A stretch of DNA of 64,000 nt. Source: DAOTZR01 sp034432595 (lineage in GTDB: Bacteria > Chloroflexota > Anaerolineae > B4-G1 > SLSP01). Location of the stretch: NCBI GenBank assembly GCA_034432595.1, contig DAOUBT010000022.1:1-64000 (forward strand), given 5' to 3'. The notes beneath the pieces are model-generated. The model was not told the DNA's origin. It worked only from the letters and a program-made list of their open reading frames with translations, and did not search any database. Both the position numbers and the translations under genes were made by a program. Shown here in pieces: positions 8,786-16,885 of the stretch (positions are counted from its first letter, which is position 1; each line of letters begins with the position of its first letter).

Positions 8786-10144
8786 TTACGCTCCACGAAC
8801 CAGACTCAAAGCAATAGCGTTATGGTGTTCAATCAAGACCGGCAAATCTACCGTGCGCAATTCCCCATCTTCAACGATGATCCGGCCATTGATGATAGAC
8901 AGATCCACGTTGTAGGGGTGGCAGAAGACCGTAGCCGCGAGCGGGTCGTGCACTGCCCCGCCCGCATAACTCAGCTTATCCAGACGCAAGCCGATGATGT
9001 CCGCCGCCTTGCCGGGGGCGAGCTGCCCAATATCGTCGCGACCCAGCACCTCCGCCCCGCCGCGCGTGGCGATCCACAGGGCTTCCTCAGCGCTCAGGCC
9101 AGCCGGGTTCCCCATCACCCGCTGTAAAAGCAAGGCCATGCGCGCTTCCGCCAGCAGATGGGAACTATCGTTGCTTGCCGAGCCATCTACCCCCAGGCCC
9201 ACCGGCACCCCCGCGTCGAGATAGGCACGCACTGGCGCGATGCCCGAAGCCAGGCGCATGTTGCTTGAGGGGCAATGCGCCACGCCGGTATGCGTCCGCG
9301 CCATTTCCTGGATTTCTTCTGCGTTGATGTGCACACCGTGCGCAAACCAGACATCATCACCCAGCCAGCCCAATTTCTCCGCATAGCCCACCGGACGATG
9401 TCCGAAAGTCTCCAGGCAGAAATGCTCCTCGTCCAACGTTTCGGCCAGGTGGGTGTGAAGGTGAACGCCATAACTGCGCGCCAAAGCCGCGGATTCACGC
9501 ATCAGATCGGGGGTGACGGAGAAAGGCGAGCAGGGCGCCACCACGATGCGCGTCATGGCGTAGGGCTTGGGGTCGTGATAGGTCTCGATGGCGCGCTGCG
9601 TGTCTTTCAGGATGAAGGCCTCATCTTCCACCACGCGATCCGGGGGCAGGCCCCCCTTGCTCTCGCCCAGGCTCATCGAGCCGCGGCTGGCATGGAAGCG
9701 GATGCCGATTTCTTGCGCAGCGCGAATTTCGTCGTCAATGCGGGCGTCGTTGGGGTAAATGTAGAGATGATCGGAAGCGGTGGTGCAGCCCGAAAGGATC
9801 AGCTCCGCCAATCCCAGTTTGGCGCTGACGTACACCGCCTCGCTCGTCAACCCTGCCCAGATGGGGTAGAGCGTCTTCAGCCACTGGAAAAGCGTCGCAT
9901 CCTGCGCCTGAGGTACCACGCGCGTGAGGGTCTGGTAAAGGTGATGGTGGGTGTTGACCAGCCCCGGCAACAAAATCATCCCGCGCGCATCTATGACGCG
10001 ATCCGCGCTTGAGGGCAGCGCTTCCGCCGGGCCAATCTGCTCAATCACGTTATCACGAATCAAAATGCTGGCATTTTGAAGCCTGCGGCGCGCATCATCC
10101 ATGGTAGCAACGAGCGTGGCCTGACGCAAAAGCAGAGTCCCCAT
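8786..10144 (-). CDS. Amidohydrolase of the 8-oxoguanine deaminase / TRZ-ATZ family
   Basis: 452 aa, the usual length. Members are zinc or iron hydrolases that deaminate or dechlorinate heterocycles. The metal site is visible: H-x-H in NTHHHLYQT, His in HLHTHLAET, His in FAHGVHI and Asp in GLGVDGSASND. The stretch CPSSNMRLASGIAP and the SASNDSSHLL segment match what I know of 8-oxoguanine deaminases better than atrazine or SAH deaminases, so hydrolysis of 8-oxoguanine to urate is the best guess. It is the first gene behind the near-consensus promoter at 10213-10240, with a 60-nt leader. The family call is secure; the substrate is inferred. Confidence 0.9.
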   Translation of the reverse strand: MGTLLLRQATLVATMDDARRRLQNASILIRDNVIEQIGPAEALPSSADRVIDARGMILLPGLVNTHHHLYQTLTRVVPQAQDATLFQWLKTLYPIWAGLTSEAVYVSAKLGLAELILSGCTTASDHLYIYPNDARIDDEIRAAQEIGIRFHASRGSMSLGESKGGLPPDRVVEDEAFILKDTQRAIETYHDPKPYAMTRIVVAPCSPFSVTPDLMRESAALARSYGVHLHTHLAETLDEEHFCLETFGHRPVGYAEKLGWLGDDVWFAHGVHINAEEIQEMARTHTGVAHCPSSNMRLASGIAPVRAYLDAGVPVGLGVDGSASNDSSHLLAEARMALLLQRVMGNPAGLSAEEALWIATRGGAEVLGRDDIGQLAPGKAADIIGLRLDKLSYAGGAVHDPLAATVFCHPYNVDLSIINGRIIVEDGELRTVDLPVLIEHHNAIALSLVRGA

Positions 10145-10212
10145 GCGTAACCTCCTGCAAAAGATACCGTTAAGGTCGCGGCCCCCTGGTCTGGGCTGAC
10201 CCTTATACGCCC

Positions 10213-10240
10213 ATTATAGGTCAGAGAAAGGTCATGTCAA
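10213..10240 (-). promoter_or_regulatory. Consensus-like promoter of the deaminase-kinase-fdhD operon
   Basis: On the minus strand TTGACA (10235-10240), 16-bp spacer, TATAAT (10213-10218). Both hexamers are perfect. It would drive 10144, 8780, 6125 and 5601. Confidence 0.8.
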
Positions 10241-10406
10241 ATACTGAGGGGTGAAGCAGCATAGCTCTGGCTTCATCCTGGGCCACGGTTCTTCATGGTC
10301 CAGGCATGGTGAGGCCATGACGCCAATCGCCGCACAATGTTCACCCAAAAGCAACTTCATCTATGGTATCATACCCTCAATCCACGCATGGATGGGAGGT
10401 CGCATC

Positions 10407-13400
10407 ATGAGACGAGGGTTACATCTGGTGCTGTTGCTGAGCCTGATGCTTGTGCCGGGCGTGCGCGCCGCGCCACCCCCGCCCGAAATGGAAGCTACGG
10501 TGCGCGCGCTGCTTGCTGATTATCCGGTGGAAAGCGTTACTTTTGAAGCGGATAGCCTGACCGTGTGCCTGCGCCTTGCCGATACGCAACGCCTCACGCT
10601 TGAGCATGGCCTTGAAGCGGAGCGCCTTCTCGACGCTGTGCGCATCGCGCTCACGCCGCTGCCCTGGCAGAACCTGAGCGTGCGCGTGCGTGACGCCAGT
10701 GGGACGTGCCGTCCCGTGAGCGATTTTCTTCCCGCCGACACGGCCACGCCGCGCAGCGTGACGGACGCGCTGCCCGCCGCGGCCACAGCCCCGCAGCAGG
10801 CCACGCAGACGCAGTCCCTTCGTGGTAAAACAATCTACATCAGCGCCGGGCATGGCTGGCAATGGGGCAAGGATTACAGCAGCAGTTATCCCGCCCAATG
10901 GCGCACGCAACGCCCCGCCTATCAGGACTTCATCGAGGACCACAACAACGCCGAGGCGGTGACGCAGTACCTCATCCGCTACTTAGAACAGGCCGGCGCC
11001 ACCGTCATCCCTGTCCGCGAGCGGGATTGGGCGAGCTTTGCGCTCATCGCCGATGACGACAGCGGCGCTCCCGTCTATCTCGAAAGCGGAAGCTGGTTTA
11101 ACGGGACGCGCACGGGTTACGCGGGTGGGACGTATCGTTTCGCCACCACTGTGACGAGCACCGCAACGGCGACCGCCACCTGGCATCTGGAGGTGCCGCA
11201 ACGCGGCGTTTACGCGCTCTACGCCTGGGTCTACCCCGGCGCGAACCGCGCCGCGGATGCGCGCTATACCTTAGCCACCGCCGCGGGTCCGGTCACGGTC
11301 ACGCTCGATCAGCGCCTGCGCCAGCCCACCTGGCGCTATTTGGGCAGTTTCCCCTTCTACGCCGGACCGGTCACCATCACCTTGAGCAATCTTTCCGCCA
11401 GCGCGGGGCAGGCCGTGATTGCGGATGCGCTGCGCCTCGGCGGGGGCACGTTTGACGACTTAAACGGCATCGAGACCAGCGCCACGGTGGCCCCCAACAA
11501 GCCCTGGTGGGAAGTAGCCACCTTCTACTACGCGCAGCGCATGGGCATGGCCCCCTCGCTGTGGAGCTACTATAACGACGTGGTTTCGCGTCCCTATTTC
11601 GCGCGCTGGAATCACGCCGGGAGCAACGAGGACGCACTTTACATCTCCTGGCACACCAATGGCTACAACGGCACGGCGCGCGGCACCACCACCTACGTCC
11701 ACAACGGCGAGACTTACCCCCGCACCGCGGGCAGTCTGGAGCTGCAACGCGCCGTCCACAGCGAACTGATCTGGGACATCCGCGCCGGCTGGGATCCCAA
11801 CTGGATAGACCGCGGGCTGAAGCAGGCCAATCTGGGCGAGCTGCGCATGTTGTGGGATAGCGACCCCGCCAACCGTATGCCCGGCATCCTGCTGGAAGTC
11901 GCCTTCCACGACAACCCCGAAGACGCCATGGCGCTTAAAGATCCGCGCTTCAATCAACTGGCAGCGCGCGCGATTTATCAGGGCATCGTCCACTACTTCG
12001 AGCAGCGTGACGGCATCGAGTTGGTGGAGCTGCCCGAACCGCCCACGCACCTGCAGGTGCGCAATGCGAGCAACGGCACGCTGCGCATCCGTTGGCGCCC
12101 ATCCCCCACGGATACGGTGGGCTTGCGCGGCGATGCGGCTACCGCGTACCATCTCTACGTGAGCGAGGATGGCTTTGCCTGGAGCGCGCCGGTGCTGGTC
12201 ACCGGCACGGAGGCGCTGCTCACCGACCTGCTGCCCGGTGACGTGCGTTTCGTGCGCGTGAGCGCGGTCAACGCAGGCGGGGAATCCTTCCCCAGCGAAG
12301 TGGCAGGCGCGCGCGTGGGCAACACGCCCCCGCTGCTTATCGTCAACGGCTATGATAAGCTCAATGCCTACGGCCTCGTGCCCGAAGAGGACCCGGTGGA
12401 GGGCTTCAACCTGCGCATGTGGGTGGAACGCATGAACCGTGGGGATTACGTCGTGCATCACGGCCTGGCCACGCCCCTGGCTTACGCCTGGGATAGCGCG
12501 AGCAACGAGGCGGTGCGCGACGGCGATGTGGACCTGAACGCCTACGCCATCGTGGATTGGGTGCTGGGCCGCGAGTCGCTGGACGATAACGGCACGTTGG
12601 ACGAGAGCGAGCGCGCTTTACTGCGCGCCTACCTGCAAAATGGCGGCTCGCTGCTCATCAGCGGCTCGGAGCTGGCCTGGGACCTGGGCGCTTACGGGCG
12701 CGATGTGGCTTTCCTGCAGGAGACGCTCCGCGCGGCTTACGCGGCGGATGACGCGGGCACGCGCCTGAGTCTCGCCGCCACCACCGGTCCCTTCCGGGGA
12801 TTGGGCGAGCTGCCCTTCGACGCGCCGGATGAGTACCTGGTGGACTCACCCGATGTGCTCTCGCCTCTGAACGGCGCTACTATCGCGTTGCACTACAGCG
12901 GGGTAACTTCCGGCGCCGCGGCGACGTCCTTCACCGCTGGATGTACGCATATCATCGCGATGGGGTTCCCTTTCGAGGCGCTGCGCCCGGACGTGCGCCC
13001 CTCGGTCATGGCGCGCGCGCTGGACTTTCTCGACGCCTGCGCGCCGCAACCCGTCCCCCCCACGCAGGGCTTCCTCAGCCCGCAGGACGGCGGCATCTAT
13101 GCTGCCACGCCCACCATCCAGGGCTGGAGCGCCGGGGAAGTGAGCAAGGTGGAAGTGCAGCTCTGTCGTGCTTCCGGGGTCTGCTGGGATGGTCAGGGTT
13201 GGGTTTCTGGGGGGATATGGTTACGCGCTTCTGGACGTCTCACCTGGAGTTACGCCGCGCCCACGCTGGCGGATGGAGATTATGACCTGCGCGCCCGCGC
13301 CTCCGGCCTGGTGCCCGCCCTCAGCGATGCCGTGATCCACATCACCGTGGATAGCACGCCGCCGCTCACGCCTGTGCTTGAGGCACCATCAGCCAGCGCC

Positions 13401-14747
13401 TGGCTCACGGCCACCGAGGTAACGCTTACCTGGCAGGCGCCGTTGGACGAGGGAACGCCGCTGCACTATCAGGTCGAGCTGAACGACAGCGTGGAGGAGA
13501 CGCCGCACCTCGCCCTGACGCGCGCCGTAGAGCCTGGCTGGCATACCTGGCGGGTGCGCGCGGTAGACGCGGCGGGCAACGTCGGGCCGTGGAGCGAGAC
13601 GCGCAGCTTCCGCGTCGCCCCACCGCCAGAGACGGCGCTCATCACCCCCACGAGCGGCATCTACAGTACCACCCTCGCGATTGAGGGGACGGCGCAGGGC
13701 GCTTACATCGAGCGCGTGGAGGTGCAGCTTCAGCGCAGCGACGGTAGCTACTGGGCGGGCAGTGATTGGACGCCGGTGAGCACCTGGATCAGTGCCACCC
13801 TGGAGCTGGAGCAACGCTTGAAAAGCCCCCTGGAGGTCTGGCGCTGGCAGTTCCCCACCCCACCGCTGGCCGATGGGACTTATGTGCTGCGCGCGCGTGC
13901 CTGGAACGGGAGTTACGATCCCGTTCCCGCGGAAGCGTATTTGATTTACGACACCACGCCACCAGCCGCGCCGCGCCCGCTGGAACCGGCCCCGTCCGCT
14001 TTCCTGCGCGAAATGCCCGTCTATTTCCGCTGGGAGGCTCCGCCCGACGAACCTGCGCCTTTGCTCTACGAAATCGAGGTGGGCGAGCTGCGCGACACGA
14101 CCTGCGATACGGCCTACAGCGCCGAACCGCCGGCAGGCCGTTATCCGTGGCGCGTGCGCGCCATAGATGCCGCCGGCAACGTGAGCGTATGGAGCGATCC
14201 GCAGACGGTCATCGTGGGCACGCAGCAGCTCTATCTGCCGCTCACGCTGCTGCGCTATGGCACCCCGCCGCCGCCACCTCCGCCACCGGATCCATGGCGC
14301 GCGGTGTTCGCCGATGGCTTTGAAGCCACCCCCGGCCCGTGGAGTTACAACCGCTGGGCAACGCGCGTCAGCAATCCGGTTTATGCGGGAAGCTGGGCGG
14401 TGCAGCTTGGAGCTACGGAGCCGGGCGAAGCGGGCTACTCCTCCGTGAGCCTCTCGCTCACCCTGCCGGCGGACGCCACTTCCGTGCGCCTGCGCTATTG
14501 GCGATACACGCCCGGCAGCGGAGATGTGGGCGACACGCACTACGTCAGCGTGCGCGCCGGCGTCACCACGCGCAGCCTGCTGCTGCTCGCGGGCGATCAC
14601 ACCGCCGCCTGGACGCGCACCGAACTTGACCTGAGCGCTTATCGTGGACAGAGCATCACGCTTTACCTGGGCGTCTACAACGACGGTGATGCCCAGCTCA
14701 CGCGCGTGATGGTGGATGAGGTAGTGATTGAGGGGTATTATCCGTAG
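10407..14747 (+). CDS. Giant secreted N-acetylmuramoyl-L-alanine amidase with inserted carbohydrate-binding-like domain and Ig-like repeats
   Basis: 1446 aa from the ATG at 10407, preceded by GGGAGGT and starting a signal peptide (MRRGLHLVLLLSLMLVPGVRA). An in-frame start at 10251 would bury the signal peptide. The Amidase_3 zinc fold begins with YISAGHGWQW (His ligand) and EDHNNAEAV (Glu ligand) and resumes with ISWHTNGYNG (His) and LLEVAFHDN (catalytic Glu). Between the halves lies a roughly 130-residue beta domain resembling golvesin-type carbohydrate binding. Then come an Fn3-like domain, an unrecognised domain from PPLLIVNGYDK, two repeated Ig-like/Fn3-like units (each with D-S/T-T-P-P and AAGNV), the motif LYLPLTLLRYG, a poly-Pro linker and a C-terminal jelly-roll-like domain. 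Role: cleavage of the sugar-peptide bond of peptidoglycan outside the cell, inferred from the family. Confidence 0.88.
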   Translation: MRRGLHLVLLLSLMLVPGVRAAPPPPEMEATVRALLADYPVESVTFEADSLTVCLRLADTQRLTLEHGLEAERLLDAVRIALTPLPWQNLSVRVRDASGTCRPVSDFLPADTATPRSVTDALPAAATAPQQATQTQSLRGKTIYISAGHGWQWGKDYSSSYPAQWRTQRPAYQDFIEDHNNAEAVTQYLIRYLEQAGATVIPVRERDWASFALIADDDSGAPVYLESGSWFNGTRTGYAGGTYRFATTVTSTATATATWHLEVPQRGVYALYAWVYPGANRAADARYTLATAAGPVTVTLDQRLRQPTWRYLGSFPFYAGPVTITLSNLSASAGQAVIADALRLGGGTFDDLNGIETSATVAPNKPWWEVATFYYAQRMGMAPSLWSYYNDVVSRPYFARWNHAGSNEDALYISWHTNGYNGTARGTTTYVHNGETYPRTAGSLELQRAVHSELIWDIRAGWDPNWIDRGLKQANLGELRMLWDSDPANRMPGILLEVAFHDNPEDAMALKDPRFNQLAARAIYQGIVHYFEQRDGIELVELPEPPTHLQVRNASNGTLRIRWRPSPTDTVGLRGDAATAYHLYVSEDGFAWSAPVLVTGTEALLTDLLPGDVRFVRVSAVNAGGESFPSEVAGARVGNTPPLLIVNGYDKLNAYGLVPEEDPVEGFNLRMWVERMNRGDYVVHHGLATPLAYAWDSASNEAVRDGDVDLNAYAIVDWVLGRESLDDNGTLDESERALLRAYLQNGGSLLISGSELAWDLGAYGRDVAFLQETLRAAYAADDAGTRLSLAATTGPFRGLGELPFDAPDEYLVDSPDVLSPLNGATIALHYSGVTSGAAATSFTAGCTHIIAMGFPFEALRPDVRPSVMARALDFLDACAPQPVPPTQGFLSPQDGGIYAATPTIQGWSAGEVSKVEVQLCRASGVCWDGQGWVSGGIWLRASGRLTWSYAAPTLADGDYDLRARASGLVPALSDAVIHITVDSTPPLTPVLEAPSASAWLTATEVTLTWQAPLDEGTPLHYQVELNDSVEETPHLALTRAVEPGWHTWRVRAVDAAGNVGPWSETRSFRVAPPPETALITPTSGIYSTTLAIEGTAQGAYIERVEVQLQRSDGSYWAGSDWTPVSTWISATLELEQRLKSPLEVWRWQFPTPPLADGTYVLRARAWNGSYDPVPAEAYLIYDTTPPAAPRPLEPAPSAFLREMPVYFRWEAPPDEPAPLLYEIEVGELRDTTCDTAYSAEPPAGRYPWRVRAIDAAGNVSVWSDPQTVIVGTQQLYLPLTLLRYGTPPPPPPPPDPWRAVFADGFEATPGPWSYNRWATRVSNPVYAGSWAVQLGATEPGEAGYSSVSLSLTLPADATSVRLRYWRYTPGSGDVGDTHYVSVRAGVTTRSLLLLAGDHTAAWTRTELDLSAYRGQSITLYLGVYNDGDAQLTRVMVDEVVIEGYYP

Positions 14748-14911
14748 AAGCGGGTTGCTGGAAGCGGGTTGCTGGTTGCTGGAAGCGGGTTGCTGGATAC
14801 TGGAAGCTGGATGCTGGTTTCCAGCTTCCTGCTTCCAGTCCTCCCGCTCTCATGCTCTCCCATTCTCCCGCTTCCAGTTCCCAGCTTCCAGCTTCCTGTT
14901 TCCTGTTTTGC
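14747..14911. repeat. Short tandem and inverted repeats between convergent genes
   Basis: GAAGCGGGTTGCTGG or a near-copy occurs at 14747-14760, 14761-14775 and 14782-14796. The reverse orientation (GCTTCC, CCAGCTTCC) fills 14819-14905, for example GGAAGCTGG (14802-14810) against CCAGCTTCC (14821-14829). The DNA can fold into long imperfect hairpins and may end transcription from both sides. A related string occurs at 21865-21893. Confidence 0.75.
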
Positions 14912-15412
14912 TTAAGGCCGGAACTCCGCGACCTTGACGCCGTTCAGCCACACGCTGTACAGCTTGCCCGCGGGGAAACTGCCTAAATTGATGTTGAGCT
15001 GGAACGACTCGGCCATGGCCACACACATCTCGGCGGTGCTGACCAGTTCAGCCGTGATGATGATTTCCCCATCCTCATTGGGGGCATTGACGATATACTC
15101 CAGATTTTCGCATGGGGACTTGTAGCCCTTAAGCTGGAGCATGTATTGCACGGGTTGGCTCTCCATCTGGAGCAGGTCAATGGATTCCAGAGACTCCGGG
15201 TCGAGTGGGGTGCGCGTCCCCGTGCCGCCCCCGCCTACCCCAGCACCAACGCCACCACCGTTGCCAACCGGCGGCATCGGCAACGGTTCAGCGGGTGCAG
15301 TGCCCCGGTCAGGCGCGGAGGGCGTCGGCTCCGGCGTTTTCGCCGTCGCACATCCGCTCAGCAGCAGGCTCAAGATAAGGAACACCAATCCCAGGGTATA
15401 GAAACGTGACAT
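14912..15412 (-). CDS. Small lipoprotein of unknown function
   Basis: 166 aa from the ATG at 15412 (MSRFYTLGL), chosen for the AGGAGGAT ribosome site just upstream and the correctly placed signal peptide. The lipobox LLLSGC puts the mature cysteine near residue 21. A Pro/Ala/Gly-rich linker (about 25-70) with a G-G-G-V-G-A-G run leads to a roughly 90-residue C-terminal domain with several beta strands and two cysteines (SPCENLEY, AEMCVAM). I do not recognise the domain. It faces the amidase gene convergently across the repeat region. Confidence 0.8.
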   Translation of the reverse strand: MSRFYTLGLVFLILSLLLSGCATAKTPEPTPSAPDRGTAPAEPLPMPPVGNGGGVGAGVGGGGTGTRTPLDPESLESIDLLQMESQPVQYMLQLKGYKSPCENLEYIVNAPNEDGEIIITAELVSTAEMCVAMAESFQLNINLGSFPAGKLYSVWLNGVKVAEFRP

Positions 15413-15781
15413 CGTATCCTCCTCACGTGAAATGGATATGATCTGGCGGCCTTGTGGCTCACCACTGATAAAACGCATGAAGGCCCATTCAGGTTCCGGG
15501 TCAAGTTGCGACCGGGGAAAGTTAAAGGGGTTCAGCCATCGCGGGGAATGCCGGTAAACGCCAGGGCACAGGGTTCATCCCACTGCCCTTGCTGACGGGG
15601 CAAAATGCCATGGCCTGCCCATTCCAGGCAGGAAGGGAACGGTTCATCTTTTTCCCATATTTGCGGAAGATGTGGAAGGGAAAGCCATTACGCAGGAAGA
15701 CAAAACTGTGCAGCCTGAATCCGCAACGGGATAGCCGTACTTCAAGCAGCAGCCATAGACGGAACCGCCTCCCGCGGCGCG
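15413..15781. other. Intergenic region without recognisable gene
   Basis: 369 bases. The start of the lipoprotein gene lies at its left edge with an AGGAGGAT ribosome site. A small inverted repeat, CCTGCC/GGCAGG, lies near 15612-15630. I saw no convincing promoter hexamers. Open frames on both strands here run into the radical SAM gene or have low-complexity composition. Confidence 0.5.
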
Positions 15782-16801
15782 TCAGGCTTCCTCGAAGGGG
15801 AACTCCGCTTCCAGCGTGGTGTAGAAATCCGCGGGACGCAGCACGTCGGGATAGAGACCGCAGAGGGCAAGATGACGGCGCACGTCCACGCAGAGATGGC
15901 ACTTATCCGCGTAGTGACGCCGCCAGAGATAACCGTGCACGCGCGCGGCCCAGGTCGCCAGACCATACGGCCCCTCGTGGATGAGGTGCAGCAACGGCTC
16001 GGCCAAATCGCCCCGCTCGACACGATCCACCAGCGCCGGCCAATCGCGCCACGGGCCAAGGACGATGCCACCACAGAAGGCAGGGATGAAATCGCCATAG
16101 AGGTCAAAGTGTACATGCGGCGCGTTGAGCAGCTCCACGGCGCAGGTCTCGCCGCTGAAGGCCTCCGCCGGCAAGCGCGGCGCAAAACGCGCCAGCGCAT
16201 AGCCAGCCCGTCCGCCCCCCATCAGGCCATAACCATGCCAGAGCAAACGTCGCGTCCCCTCCACGCCGTACCGTTCAAGGTAACGCTGCAAAGGCGTGAC
16301 GGTCTGCACGCCAAAGCTGAGCATCTCCTCAAGGTACTGCGCCTGATAGACGAGCACGCGCCGCGGTCCAAAGATGGCCTGCGCGGTGCGCACCGCCAGC
16401 AGCGTGCGCTGCGGCGGGATGTGTTCTGCCTGATAGGGAGAACAACTGATGAGCACCCCCCATAAGCCCGCCGCGCGCAGGGCCGAAAATTTTGTCACCG
16501 CATCCGCTTCGTTGACGCACCAGCCGGCGTTGGTCTCCAGGTACACGCCGATGCCGCGTCGCGTCGCCTCGCGCACGGCTTCTAAGAGCAGGGGATAAAC
16601 GAGGAACGGCTCGCCACCGGTGAGGTGAATTTGCGGTGGCCCCGGCAGTGCAGCCACCACGTCCAGCGCCGCCTGCAGAACAGGGCGCTCCATGCTCTCC
16701 ACGGGGCGCTGCGGCCCACAGGCATAGATGCAGTGCGCGCATCCGGCCTGACACAGGTAGGTGAGGATGATGCCGATGTCCTGAGGAACTAAAATGGTCA
16801 T
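15782..16801 (-). CDS. Radical SAM protein of unknown specificity
   Basis: 339 aa from the ATG at 16801 (MTILVPQDIG), with CGGAG about 10 nt upstream. Starts further up, to 16864, add a poorly conserved-looking leader. The 4Fe-4S/SAM motif is C-x3-C-x2-C in YLCQAGCAHC, with another Cys in IYACGP. LTGGEPF is the usual GGE motif for SAM binding. Extra cysteines near the C-terminus (DKCHLCVDV, ALCGLYPD) may bind an auxiliary cluster. It follows the transglutaminase gene by 84 nt on the same strand and may be the fourth gene of that operon. The reaction cannot be deduced from sequence. Confidence 0.85.
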   Translation of the reverse strand: MTILVPQDIGIILTYLCQAGCAHCIYACGPQRPVESMERPVLQAALDVVAALPGPPQIHLTGGEPFLVYPLLLEAVREATRRGIGVYLETNAGWCVNEADAVTKFSALRAAGLWGVLISCSPYQAEHIPPQRTLLAVRTAQAIFGPRRVLVYQAQYLEEMLSFGVQTVTPLQRYLERYGVEGTRRLLWHGYGLMGGGRAGYALARFAPRLPAEAFSGETCAVELLNAPHVHFDLYGDFIPAFCGGIVLGPWRDWPALVDRVERGDLAEPLLHLIHEGPYGLATWAARVHGYLWRRHYADKCHLCVDVRRHLALCGLYPDVLRPADFYTTLEAEFPFEEA

Positions 16802-16885
16802 GGTTCGTTCGCTCCGTTTGAAAAATGCCAATACCATCGTGGGGGCCCGGTCCGCGTGGGGCACGCCTTGCGCGTGCCCCTACCG

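Noticed and set aside
13389..14600. 403-codon minus-strand frame opposite the amidase
   Set aside because: No domain, ribosome site or neighbour; antisense to a well-supported protein.
15522..15984. Overlapping frames on both strands in the 15413-15781 gap
   Set aside because: Low-complexity basic translations that run into the radical SAM gene; no ribosome site.
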